From Oasisia sp. SBJ-2009 (taxonomy: Eukaryota; Annelida; Polychaeta; Sabellida; Siboglinidae), in assembly GCA_964017155.1 (NCBI GenBank), contig OZ024863.1, positions 40,184,617 through 40,248,616 on the forward strand: 64,000 nt of DNA, given 5' to 3'. Of the stretch, positions 32,919 to 46,700 are shown piece after piece; the stretch's first letter is position 1, and every line of letters begins with the position of its first letter. The notes under the pieces are model-generated. The model was not told the origin of the DNA. It worked only from the letters and a program-made list of their open reading frames with translations, and made no database searches. Made by a program: the position numbers and the translations under genes.

Positions 32919-35900
32919 CTTTGCGGAGACAGGCGTACAGGCGTCTGTGCTATCGGTGCGAGTGATGCTGATGGTTGGCACTGTCTGTCCTCTCATCACC
33001 ACAGTGTCCCGGAAGGTGACTCCTGGTGACACACTCACTACCTCCTGGGGTTGGTCACTGCTGACAATCACACCTGTCGCGATTGCGTCAATGAGACGGG
33101 TGTCCTTGCCGACCTGGCATCGTACGGCGCCGGTGACGGGGTCAAGAAGACCCTCAGCCAGTGCGTCCTCTATGGAGACTCTGTTGCCAGATGACGGGAG
33201 GATGATGACACTTCTGGTCGGGTCAATCACACCCTCCTGGATGGCTTCTTTCACTGACATCGGCTCGCCTGTCATGGGATCGACAACTAGCCCCGTTCGA
33301 GGGTCTATTAGCCCTAGCTGTTTGGCGTGTGTCAAAGACAACATTGCTGGTTCGTTGGCGTCAAACACAAGTCCTGCTGATATAGCCTCAGTGATGGTCC
33401 GCTCTCTTCCACTTGACCGATCAACAAATCTGCCAGTTGATTCATTTACTAGACCCATATCGATGGCACTGTCCAGTGGAATCATTTGACCACTTCCTGG
33501 GTCTCTGATGACCGTCTTGTTTGGGTCAATCACCCCAGTTTCCAGCGCTTCTCTGATTGTCATCGGCTTGCCGTCGTTAATATTGTCACAGACTATTTTC
33601 CCTGAACCCTCGTCAAAGAATCCCTTCTCCACTGCTTCTGCCAGACTGATGGTTTGCTCCTTGGCAGAGACCAGCAAATCCTTCATGATAGCTTCACCCA
33701 AACTCAGGGATTTCCCACTTTCCGTGTCGGTCACTTTGCCTGTCTTCAGGTCAATCAGTCGGCTCTCCTGTGCCTCTCCAATGGTCAGTTCATCTCCCCC
33801 TGACGCGTTCTGAATGCGGTCTGTACTTGGGTCGATCAGACCCTTCTCAATGGACCGCTGTAGACTCATCTCCCGGCCAGAGCGTGGGTCTGTGATCTTG
33901 CCGGTGTCTGGATTGTACAGACCCTGCTGGACAGCATCGATGAGGCTGAAGCCAGAAGGTTTGGACGGGACCAGGGCAAGACCACCATGGACAGCCTCCT
34001 TGAGGGTCAGGGCTTCACCGTCGGGACTGAGGACATCCCCAGTCCTAGGATCCATCACCTCCAGGTCAATCGCCTCCTCAAACGACAGCAGTTGCCTACT
34101 CTCAGGATGCTTCACTTTGATGGAGTCAGACTCGATCAGCCCTGATTCTACGGCCTCGATTATTGTGACACGTTGGCCGGTCGACGGGTCAACCACTTTA
34201 CCTGTGTCCTCGTCAAAGATGTCCCTCTCTAGTGCCTCAAACATGCTCATGGACAGTGTCCGGGATGTGTCTCTACCCTGTCCAGCAGAAGCGACGTCCA
34301 GTAGTGGTATCATCTCATCTGTATTGCTCTTCATCTTCCCAGCCTCCGCATCCACCAGACCACTCGCCACGGCATTCTCCAGAGACAACCTAGCCCCGGA
34401 CATGGGATCGTTGACAAAACTACGAACCGGATCAACGAGACCGCTCTGGATCGCTTCCTTCAGCGTCACTTCTGTGCCACTGCGTGGGTCTGTCACACGG
34501 CCTGACTCGGCATTGTACAGTCCAGCCTTGACCACCTCCTGTAGTTGTAGTTGTGGCTGTCTGGCGTCCTTCACGAGTCCCTCCTTCACCGCCTGTCCAC
34601 AAGGCACACTCAGTCCAGTCAGGGAGTCGATGATAGCACCAGACTCGGCATCAAAGCTGCCACAGTCAATGGCATCCTCTAGTGTCATTATATGACCACT
34701 CTCAGGCTCCTTAATCAGAGACGAAGTCGGATCAACGACGCCGTGGAACAGAGCTTTTGACAATGTCATCGTCTCTCCTGTCATGGGGTCCATCACGCTG
34801 CCAAGGTCTGGACTGTAGGATCCGTCCCTGATGGCCTCCTGCAGGGAGAGTCCCTGCATCTCCTCAATCAGCCCTGTGGCTACTGCCTCTGCCAACGGCG
34901 TGGCATTCCCTGAGTTCGGGTCAATGACGGAGCCAGTGAACACATCAACAATGCCATGCTGCTGTGCATCTTCCAGTGTCAGGATGTCGTCGCTGTTAGG
35001 GACATGTACAATGGTGTGCTTCGTGTCAATGACACCAGCCTGGATAGCCTCGACAAACATCATCTGTTTGCCAGTGGATGGATCCAGGATGCTTCCTTCA
35101 TCAGCTCCTAGTAGTCTCCGCTCCAAGGCCTCTGTGAGTGTTATACTTGGCCTGTCGCCCACTTCCTTCTTTCTTGTTTCCTGGACGAGAATATCTGTGA
35201 GAGGTCGTGAACTGTCTATCCTCTGGTCAATGACAACTCTGCCACTGTCTGCGTCAACAAGTCCTCCTCTGATGGCCTCTGACAACGACGACTCTTGGTT
35301 GTTGTCCAGATACACCGGCGTGTGTTCAGCATCCACCAGACCTGCACTGATGCCTTCGTCCAGGGTCATCTTCCTACCACTACTGGGGTGAGTCAACACC
35401 CCTGTGTCGGGGTTGAAGAGTTTGCGCTCCACTGCCTCCTGAAGGGTGATTCCCACGCCCTCAGATGGCTCCTGACTGATGTCCTCTGTGCTGCGTCTGA
35501 TGTGCCCCTTCTGTAGGGCGGCTGCTAGTGATATTGTCTCCTTCGTCTGTGGGTTGGTCAGTGTGCCACTGAGTGGATCAATGAGACCACTTGCGATGGC
35601 CTCCTCCAACGTGACAATGTCCCTTGTCCCTGGCATCTTTAGGTTTGTCTTGCTCGGGTCAATGAGCCCCGTCTTGATGGCCTCCAACAGTGTCATCTCA
35701 GCACCAGACTGGGGATCCTTCAATGTGCCTTCCTCCGCATCGTACAGATTCTTCTCAATGGCTTCATCCAGAGCCATGCGCAACTGCGGGCGTGACTTCA
35801 CAATATACCCACGTGCGATCGACTCATTCAGTCTGTGAATCTTCGCTGTTCTCGGGTCAATCACCGAACCTGTGTCTGCGTCCATGATGCCGTTGTTGAT

Positions 35901-38900
35901 GGCTTCTTCCACCGTCATCATCTGGCCGGTTGAGGGGTGTTTCACTTGGAACAAATCTGGATCGACGACACGTCTTTCGACGGCTTCAGCAAAGGTGATT
36001 GTGTCTCCTGTTGACGGATCCTTCAGTTGGCCGGAATGCGAGTCATACAGACCATACTCAATGATATCCTCGGGTCGTAGGAACATCAGGTCTGTGTCAA
36101 CTATGATGCCCCGGGCCACAGCGACGGATATAGGGACATCAGCGCTGGTGTTCTCCTCCAGCACTGTGCCTCTCTCAGGGTCCAAAACTCTGTTGTCAAC
36201 AGCCTCCTCGAAGCCCATCACCTTTCTCAAACCTTTGAAAACGATGCCAAAGTCATCAGTCATGATGAAGTTGCAGCCGACTGCCTCTGTGAGACTCAGC
36301 GGTCGATTTGTAGCGGGGTTCAGGAATGTGCCAGTGCTCTCATCAAACAAGCCACGTCGTACTGCCTCCGACACGGTCAGTGGCCTGGAGGGCAGTGTCT
36401 GGTCAACAAGTAGGCCTTGGTTCATCGCCTCCTTGAAGGGGATCTCCTTGCCGAGAACTGTGTCAATGAGAATGCCAATGTTTGGGTCAATCATACAGCT
36501 CTCCATGGCTTCTTGTAGCGTCGTCATCACCCCGGAATGTGGATCCTTCACCTTCGAGCTAGGATCCAAGATTCCTTGATTCAACGCCTCTTCCACAGTG
36601 AGTTCCTTCCCAGTGTCTGGATGACGGATGGTGTTGGTGTTTGGGTTGTACAGTCCTTCCCTGACAGCCACTGCCAGTGACACCACAGGCACACTTGGCC
36701 GACCATCGGCAGGCAAGACCAAGACATCCTTCAGCGCTGTCTTCTCTCCCGTGTTTGTGTTGAAGACATCTCCAGCAGACACATCACACAGCCCACTGCT
36801 GACGGCCGACTCAATGGTCACCACTTCCCCAGTGGCCGGATTCTTCAGCAGTGACCGCGGGTCAATGACCTTGCGGTCAAGCGCCTGCTGCAGGGTAAGG
36901 ACATCATGGGTGCTTGTGTCAACCACGGTGTTCTCATTAGGTTTGTACACCTGTCTCCGTAGCGCCTCTGCCAGCGAGATAGGAGGCTCACACACGGCTC
37001 CAGTCAACGACATCCACTCCTGACTGACTGAGTTCATCACCTGTCCAGTCTTCATGTCCAGCACGCCCCGGTCAATGGCCTCAGCCAGGGTGAGTCGGTC
37101 ACCTGCAGCAGGATCGCGGATGCAAGACTGACTATCGATGATCCCAACGTGGATGGCTTCCTCCAGTGTGTGTTGTTCCTTCGTGTGTGGGTCAATAACT
37201 CTGTTGTTGGCGGGATTATACAGGTTCCGGTGCACAGCTTCATTCAGAGTGATGCCGTCTTTCTTTGGTAGTAGTCGGGACAATGCGAAGGCTTCCTTCA
37301 GCGACACTATGTCCCCTGTGTGCACGTTGATCACATTTCCATGCTTCGCATCCAGAACTCCACATGCTGTAGCGAGCGCCAGTGCAATTTCTTTCCCTGT
37401 GGCAGGATCGACAAGGCTCGAGGCGCCGTCGATGAGACCGTGCTCAATTGCCTCCTCCAGCACGAAGAACTGGCGGCACGTCGGATCTAAGAACTTCGCT
37501 GTCGACTCATTAAAGAGCCCGATCTCGACTGCAGTAGCAATCGGCATTGGTCTGGGGATGATAATGCCCCTGTAGAGCGCCTCGGTGAGAGGAACGTTCT
37601 CTCGACAGCTTGTGTCTCGTACCATGCTTGTCTTGACATCAATGAGGCGATGCTTAATTGACTCGGCTAGACTGAGGACCTCGCTGCTTCCCGGGTCGTT
37701 GATGACAACGGACGTTGGGTTGAGGATGCCTCGACACAGAGTCTCCTCCATCGTGATCACTTCGTCGGTGCACGGATCAAGGAACTCACCAGTGCGAGAG
37801 TTGTACAAGCCTTTGTCGAGTAGATGTATCAGCGAGTATGGGCCGCCACTTGGCCGGCCGTCGAGTACGAGCCCAGTGCGTACGGCGTCCTCTAAGGGCA
37901 CATCTGCACCATCGGAGTCCCGCAGAGTGCCCTGGTGAAGGTCAACAAGGTTCATCTCGATGAGGACCTGCAGCGGCACCTGTTGGCCGGATGTTGAATC
38001 CTGCACCACGGCCGTGTCCAAGTTGATGAGGCCACTGTCGAGAGCTCGTGCAATAGTCATCGTCTGACCGGTGACTGGGTGAATCACTGTGTTGCTGCGT
38101 GGCTTGTAGATTCCTTTCTTGATGGCTTCCACCAGAGATATCGTCTTGACGCTGCTGGACTGTCCCTGCTGCTGCTGCTGTGGCCCTTCCTCGATGACAA
38201 TATTCTGTGCAACTGCTTCAAGGAAAGACAATGAAGCGCCTGTTTTGGTGTCGATCACTTCACTGCGCTCGGGATCCACAATTCCCTTATCAATGGCTTC
38301 GCGGACTGTCATTGTCCTGCCAGTCGCTGTGTCAACCAACTCGGGTAGGTTGGCATTGATGACTGACTGTGTAATGCACTCTTCGAGAGTGAGCCGCTTG
38401 TTAGTGCCCTGCCCAATGAACATACCCGAGTCTTCGTCGTAGATGCCTGACTGCAGGGCATCGCAGAGAGACACGCGTCCGGGACACGTGACAATCTTCT
38501 GCTCCTCCACAGCCTCTTCCAACGGGACATCACGTCTGTTATCACGTATCACCCCAGTCTCAGGATTGAACACCCCAGACTTGATGGCGTCGAGAACCGT
38601 CACATACTCCTTGGTGGTTGGGTCCAGTATGCGAGTGCCTGCCGTCATCAGCCCGGCTTCGATCGCCTGAGTCAACGCTGCTTTCTCCGATCGTTTTGTG
38701 ACAAGGCCCAGCTGCAGTGCATCCTTGAAGGAGATGCGCTGCCCAGAAGTTCTGTCCACAAACTCGCCTGTCACCGGGTCAAGGAGATGTTGTTTAAGGG
38801 CCTGCAAGACCGGCAGGTTCTCGCTCGTTGCGGTGTTCAACACACAAAACTTTTCCGGGTCAACAATCTTCTCTCTCAATGCCTGCGTGAACCCGACTGG

Positions 38901-39893
38901 TTCCCCAGATTTAGGGTCAATCACATCCGATGTCTGTGCATCGAACTTGACACCCTCGATTGACACGTGTGCTCGCGGTGGCTGCTCCCCAACAACAAGA
39001 CACTTCTGAACGGCTGCTTGGAAGCTGACTGATGTTCCACTTCGACTGTCGATGACATTGCCAGTGTCGGGATCCATGATGCCTCGTTGAAACGCCTCGG
39101 TTATTGTAAGGCTCTCTCCTGAGATAGGCTCGTGGATTTTGACCGACGTCCTGTCAACCAGCCCTTGTTCTATTGCAGTCATCAATTCCACTTTTGTTCC
39201 CGTGCATGGGTCGGTGACCAGCCCTGAGGCGGGGTCGTACTTGCCCTGCTTGTACAACTCCTCCAGCGATGACACTGTTTCCGCCTCTGATATAATGCCC
39301 TTCTCAATGGCAGCATCAATCATCACCTTCCTGCCTGTGTGTGGGTCGTACACCTGGCCGAGCCGGGCGTCTACCACTCCCATTTCCATCGCTTCTGTCA
39401 ACGACACCGACGTCCCGAGGGTTGACACAACCACCCTGGTGTTGTCTGTGTTCACAAGTCCTTTCTTGATGGCCTCCGACAGTCGCATTCGTTGCCCGGT
39501 CACTTGATCGACAAACGTCGCTGCTACGGCGTCGTAAACACCATCGTCTAGCGCTTCGATGAGCGTCATCCCGATGTCTCTGGTTAGTGAACCGTCTCTA
39601 GTAGTGACCTCTGCTGGCAGAACTTGCACCGTGGCACCGTTGAGCACCGGGCGAACACTCGGCCTGTCCTCGTCTCTCTTTGAGTTGGTTATCTCGTCGC
39701 CTTTCTCTTCAATGCGCAGCTGCACCAGTTCGCTGTCGTCAGATGTCTCTGACATGCTGTAGGCGACAACACGGTCTGACCGAGGCAGGCTGTTCTGACT
39801 TGGCTGAGGCGGAGGCTGTGTCAGTCGTTGTGTCTGGGTGTCGGTCTCACCGACCGGCAACCTGCCGACAGGCACCTGCTCAAACCTAGGCGT
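32919..39893 (-). CDS. MACF1: Exon 16: giant plectin-repeat exon with four-unit super-repeats (2325 codons)
   Basis: Phase 0 to 0. I count about 86 plectin-type units, averaging 27 residues, with almost no linker. From about 38,475 to the end they are in register as tetrads of about 100 residues: the first helix ends in an aromatic step (GLYN, GLFD, GIYD), the second and third in LID/LVD, and the fourth lacks the Asp (GLV, GIIV). A 130-residue lead begins TPRFEQVPVGRLPVGETDTQ. Acceptor gctttcag, donor GTACGT. Confidence 0.95.
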
Positions 39894-40728
39894 CTGAAAG
39901 CGAAGCCTTGTTAGTCGCATTGCACATGCATGCATAGCATAGATCATAATGTACACATGGGCACTTTCACTGTAACGAAGGGAGTTGTTTCAAGAGGGTC
40001 AAATGTTGATGAAAAATACTATGCTGGATTACTATATCTAAGGATTTGAAATCCGTTATGGGCAGAATGACAAATTTTACATTCAGATAACCAAACTGGA
40101 TTTAGAATAAATTTACACCGTTCCCAGATGAAGATGTTGTGATGTAGCCAAGTTATAAAAGGAAATACCTTGCATAATTTATAGGCTAGGTCTAAATATT
40201 TTGAAGTGGATATTTTAGACAGAAACAACTCAACTGATCTGCACTGTTTGTGAAATAATAAAAAAAAAACATTTAATTTGAAATAGTATGTCCAAGTTCA
40301 ATTAATACTTCAAAAAACATAGGTATGTATGTATACAAAGACATGATGTTGATGTGTGTTTTTCAGGTACCACATGTGATACATATTAAGCCTATGCCTG
40401 TCATTTAGAGAACTGTCTATATAATTTTATACATTTACGATCAGAAAAACCATCCCCCCACAATACAGTGCAAATGCCCACACATTAATTTTGACTTTGA
40501 CATAAGAAATCTGGATAGCGTCTGCAGCCATATTTCACATGTCCTGGGCGATCATGTTCATATCGGTAACAATATGGACATTCATAGATGAACACAAATC
40601 AACAAACGGACATCAGATTGTGTCACAGTGTCGTGTCACAGCGTGATGTCATAGAACGACGTCATAGCGCCAAGACGTCACCTGACAATGCTGCAGTAGA
40701 AAGACGACCGGTTAGTGTTTGTACTCAC
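39894..40728 (-). other. Intron between the two largest plectin exons
   Basis: No coding signal or clear repeat; a cgtcatagcg/cgtgtcacagcg stretch near 40620-40680 is mildly repetitive. Confidence 0.5.
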
Positions 40729-43700
40729 CACGTCTTCGGTTGACGACGCCAGGGCAGACATGTCCGAGATGGTGCGGTCGTGGGCAGTACAGTCGACCTG
40801 GTCTCGTGGCATCTCGATGAGACCACTGACCAGTGCCTGCTCGATGGACATGCGGGCACCTGTGGTCACATTGAGGACATGACCCTCCGTAGTGATGACA
40901 AACCCTGGCTGGGTCATGTACGCCCCGAGTCGAGTGTCCTCCGTCACGACACCACTGCCGTTCTGAACTACTACAGCGGGTGGCTCTGAAGACGTCACAG
41001 ATCTGTGGGTGGCGGTGACATGCGATGACTCGTCATATGTTTCTTCTTCGTCCGTCCTGCGCTCCGATCTCTCGTTCCTGATGATCGTGCCGTCTGGCTT
41101 CAACGTGACGCGGTCTACCGTTGTTGTCTTGGTGACGACAACCCGGCCACTCGCGCTGGCGTCACCGGCGGGAGACATTCGTGTACGCTCAACATGTTCT
41201 CTGGTGACAACGTCGTCCATTGGCTGTGGCACTGGTCGAGGGGTGGTTGAACTGACGGACGTTTCTCGTGATCGTGTCAATGTGTCCCGCTGCTGTTGCT
41301 TCGTCTCAAACTGGATCGGTACATCAGCGATGAGGATGCCGGATCGTACAGCCTCCGCAACTGGCATCTGTGTCTTTGTCGACGAGCAGAAGAACAGACT
41401 GTTCTCGGAGTCAATCAGGCCCATCGTCAGCGCATCGGTGAATTTCACCGGCCCCTCAGGCACTGCCACCCCATTGGTTGTGTCACTGGGCTTCTGTGGT
41501 GATCGCTCCCGGCTGGTGCGATCCAACGTGTCCGCGGATGTCACGTACGTCGTTTCTGTCTCCACTGTGAACTCGACCCCTTTGGATGGCACCAGCATTG
41601 GGGCAGTTCCGCTTTCAAACACCAGGAGACCTCTGTTCTCAGCCTCGGTCAGCGAGATCGTCTGACCAGTGGTGCGGTCAACCAGAAGACGTTGCTGCTG
41701 CATGTCCAGTATACCCACACGAGCGGCCTCGGATGGTGACATCCGGCGACCTGACTGTGGGTCAACAACGCCTGTCACGTTGACGGTTCTTGTCATCTGC
41801 ACCGTGTGACCCGGCTCGTGACTGGTCCTCACGAAACCACGCTCGAGAGCCTGTGACAGCACCAATGTCTCTCCGGTGTTTGGCACCGTGTACACGCCAG
41901 CCACTGGGTCAATGATGCCACGACGTACCGCCTCCATCACCGATATCTCCTCCCCGGTGGCGACATCTATCACCAGACTGATGTGGGTCACTTCCGATCC
42001 GCCGACTGTCTGCAAGGTGGCGTAAGTGGTCACGTCCTCCGGCAGGTCGTCGTAATCCGGTTCCTCCAGCTCCTCCGCCTCTATGAATCCCAGAGCGATT
42101 GCTTCCCGGATCGACATCTTCTTCCCACTCACGGGATCCATGTAGACGCCCTGGATCTTGTTGATGAGTCCACGCCGTTCCGCCTCCGTCGGGTTGTATT
42201 TCTGATTCGTGCACGGATCGGTGACTAGCTTGAGCGAGTATACTTTGGCCGCTGCCTCGACGAGAGCGTCTTTCTTGGCAGAGTCTTCAACGCGCTCAAC
42301 ATTAACCAGACCCCTGAATATGGCCTCGTCAATCGAGATGCGTTCGTCTGTCTTCATGTTCCAGTACTGAGCCTTCACCTTGTCGACGATCTGATGTCTG
42401 ACAGCATCTGATATTGGGATCTCTTCCCCGCTGCGTGGGTCAATCACTGACTTGATGGTGTACGACTTCGTGTTCTGGAAGACTGCAATCGACGGTGGTG
42501 CTGAATCTTCGAGGAACACAAAACCTTGCTCGATTGCCTCCTTGATCGAATACGTCTGCCCTGTCTTCACATTGATGTACTTGGACATCTCCTGGTCCAG
42601 AAGTCCTTCTGAGATGGCTTCCCTTGTGCCGATTTCTTCCTTGGTACGTGGGTCCCAGACCCCCCGGATGGCGTAAGTGACAGTCTGTGGCTTTGCCATG
42701 ACGACGGGAACAGAGCTGGACACTTCCTCGACCTCTTCAGCGATGATGTAGCCCGCAGCAAACGCCTCGTGGATCTGCATTGTCTCCCCGGTCTGGGTGT
42801 TCACGTAGAGGCCGTGTGGAAGGTCGAGGATGTTCCGGCGAATCGCTTCCCGTGGATGCAGCATCTCCTTGGTAACGGGGTCAACGACGCTCTTGATGCT
42901 GAACGTCTGTCGCTCCAGCTTTGTCATCATCGTTGTCACCGTCGTTTGGTCTTCACTCGCGTCTTCAGCCACTGCCGCTGACAACGGTTCCGCTTGAACG
43001 AGTCCACGCTTGAGCGCCTCGGTGAGTGTCATGCGCTGGTCGCTGCTGACGTCGATGAAGACCTCTGCCTTCATGTTGAGGATGCCCAGTTGCGTGGCTT
43101 CGGCCGGAGTGATGTACTGACCGGTGCGTGTGTCCATCACCGACACGATGTTGTATCGGATCGTCTCAGACAACACCTCCTCCCCGCGAGGCTCGGCAGT
43201 CAGGACGAACCCGGCATCAATGGCCCGCACCAGCGAGATGACCTCGCCGGACAATGGGTGGATGTACTGACCAGCCTGCTTGTTGAAGAGCCCGGCATCG
43301 ACTGCCTCCTGCACTGACATCTTCTGTCCAGTCTTCGCGTCAACCACCCCGACGATAGTGACACGCTCGGTCGGACTCCTCTCTAGGAGACTCCTGGACA
43401 CAGTGATCTCACTACTAGTGGTCACCTCTTCCTGCCATGTAGTGGACACCAGCCCAACAGTGAGTGCGTCGTCCAGTCGCATTCTCACGCCACTTACTAC
43501 ATCCAGATACTCGCAATTCTCCTCATCCAGGATACCACGTTGTCGGGCTTCGTCAACGGAAATAAACCGTTGCGTTTGTGGCTCAAACACGGCTCGAATC
43601 TTGGTGGTGTCGATCGTTTCGGACACGGTACGGGGTCGTGAAGTCGCCCTGCTTTCTGCACCACGTTTGAGTGCATCATTGATGGCGATTCCTGAGAGGA

Positions 43701-46700
43701 TCGGCGAGCCCACGACAGCCAGGAGACCCATCGTCGCAGCTTCGGCGATGGGCATTCTGCGACTGGTGCTTGCGTCGACGTAATGCCCGGTGTGCATGTC
43801 GATGCGTCCGTCCTTGAGGCCCTGGTTGAGAGTGAACATGTGGGCATCGATGGTGTCATAGTAGATTGTTTCCCCGTTGATGTAGTCCTCTGACACCGCC
43901 TCCATCAAGCTCACTTGTTTGCCCGTTCCGTGGTCCGTGAACATGCCTGTATTGGTGTCGAACAGTCCACGTTCGACAGCTTCTGTCACTGTGATACCCG
44001 TCCCGGGGACTGACGGCACTCCGTGTGGGTTGATCAACTTGTCCTGGATGGCGTCCTTCAGCGGTCTCCGCTGAGATGTCTCCGGATCAATGAATTCGGC
44101 AGTCTCTATGTCAATCAGTTGCTCCTCGACGGCGTCAACGAACGTCACCGTCTTCTTCTTCTTCTTCCGCTCCAGTGTCTGCGACTGCACGTGCTCAGTG
44201 ATGGTCACCGTCACGCCCCCCTCGGGCAGGAGCAGGTATCCCTGGCGGATGGCTGCGTCCAGAGGCAGCAGAACCTCGGTGATCGGCTCCTTGAAGGTGT
44301 TGCCCTTGATGTCAATGAGGCCTCGCTGCATGGCTTCTTCAAACGTCAGCTGATCCTCGGGCGCGACCATCGAGGTTCCCTGCTTCTCCTCCGGCGCGAT
44401 GATGTAACCGTCGACAATGGACGCAGCCAGTGACATCACCTCGCTCGTGTTTGGCTCACGGAACGTTCCGCTATCCATGTCAACAAGACCCAGCTGAATG
44501 GCTCGGTCGAGGGCTATCGGAGCAGGCCTCTGCTGAATGGTTTCTCTCACGGTCCCATGAACCACCGGCGTTGTCTCGGAAATCGTTTCTGAAGTGACCG
44601 TCTGTGTGACCTCTAGGTAGCCGAGGTGGACGGCCCGGCTTACCTCCATGACCTGTCCACTGGAGACGTCCGTGTAGGTGCCTGTCTTCACGTCCACCAA
44701 TCCTCTCTCAATCGCCTCCTTCAGCGGCATCGCCTTTATCGACCGGCGTCTGATGCCGTGCTCTGGGATAAATCCTTCCAAAGACATCTCGGTCAAAGTC
44801 AGCGTCTTCCCGGATGCTGTGTTCTTTACGTCTCCACTGTGTGGATCCATGATCCCAGTTTCAATAGCTTCCGTCACCGTCATTGGCTGCTCGGTGGCCG
44901 GATTAATGATCACCGAGTGCTCGGCGTCCAGGAACTTGATATCGATCGCTTCCTCAATGGTCATTCGCTGTTTCGTCACAGGGTTTGTGATGCGGCCGAG
45001 CGGAATGATGAGTAGCCCCCTGGAGGCAGCTTCGTTAAGCGTCATGCGGGACGGCATCACCTCGCTCACAAGTTTCTTCCTCTTCTCAATCAGCTGTGCG
45101 ATGTGCATGTCAATGAGCCCACGCTCTAGGGCCTCTGAAGCCGTGATCGTCTGCTTTGTCACGGTGTCAATGATCTCTCCCGTCTGCCAGTCGATGTTCA
45201 CAAGGTCGTGTTTTATGACATCTGTCCGGTCTGTTTTCGTGGTCGTCACCTGAGCCGTGGCGAATGCCGGCTGTTCCGTGACATCGGCCAGTCTGATCGC
45301 TTGGTGGTCCACCTGCGCAATGTCATAGCCCTGATGCTCCGTAATCTCCACATCGGCCACTCTGATTGGACGATGGTCGGTCTTGAGGCCTTTCACGGTG
45401 GAGTCACGCGTGACGACGTCTCTGATCACCGGGTGATACTCCATGGTCGCGGGAGATTTGTAACTCGGCGTCGGCTTCGGTTCTTCCGGTCGTCTCGTCT
45501 CGGTGACGGTCTCACTAAACTTGTTTTTCTGGACCACCATCTTGGTAGTCTGTGCCACCTTCACCCCGCTCTTGTCCATGGTGACTGAGACTGGGGTGAC
45601 ATGCGTCGTCGCATCCATCGACATCATTTGTTCTGGCTGCCGTCTGATCTCAACGACGCTGCCGTTATCAATGGGAAGCATGGGCACGTCTTGGGATATG
45701 GCACGGTCCTTCGGGACGAAACGTTCTGTGATCTGTTCCTCGATCCTCGTCACTTTCTCGTCGATCTCTCTCCGCTCTCTCAGCGTCTGCATCAGGTGGG
45801 AGATCCCGCTTCCCTTCGCCAACACAGGAGCCCCCACAGGAACGATCAGCCCTAGCCTCGCGGCTTCAGCTACGGGAATCGTCTGACCTGTCGACTTGAG
45901 GCTGTAGGTCATGTTCTGTGCATTCATCAGTCCCTCCTTGATGGCTTCCTTCACGGAGATCCGACACTGCGTCTTCGGGTCGTAAACCATTGGACTGTCG
46001 TTGTCGATGATCCGTGTCTTGATGGCCCATTCGAGGGACACAACATCTCCGCTGTTGTGGTCGCGAACTTCCGTCTTTTCTTCCCGATATGCACTCTCGA
46101 TAAGGTTTGAACGAACTGCATCTTTGAGTGAGAACAGCTTCTTTCCCGAATTTGTGTCGACAAAGGCACCGCTGTCGCCGTTGATTATCTTAGATCGCAG
46201 CCCCGATTCAAGTGTTGCGTTGCGTCCGGAATTAGGGTCCATGATGACCATGGCTGGGCCACACACTAGGTTCCTGCTGACCGCTTCTTGCAGTGACATC
46301 TCACCACCAGTCACTGGGTGCGTGAAACGTCCAGTTTCAGGGTCTAACAGCTGGACCATGATTGCATCGAGGAGGTTCATTGGCGGTGGTGTTTCCGTCT
46401 CGTGCCTTGTGAACTGAGGATCGAGGACAAAGCCGTCTCGCTTTGCCTTTGACTCGTCAATCTTCCCAGTCGCCTTGTCGATGAGCCTCTCTCTGAAGGC
46501 TTCCCGCAGTGTCAGTGTAGCTCCATTTACTATGTTCACCAGGGCAACTGAGTTGAGGTCTATGAAACCCTCATCAATGGCATCCTGCAGTGTCATCGAC
46601 TCCCCTGTACTTGGGTCTCGGAACTTGTGAGACTTGAGATTATACAGCCCGAGTTTGACAGCTTTCTCGAACGACAACACACCGCCGACGTCTTCCGACA

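Noticed and set aside
32947..39889. Many plus-strand open frames of 60-290 codons opposite exon 16
   Set aside because: Mirror frames of a repetitive coding exon with strong codon pattern; no homology or splice signals.
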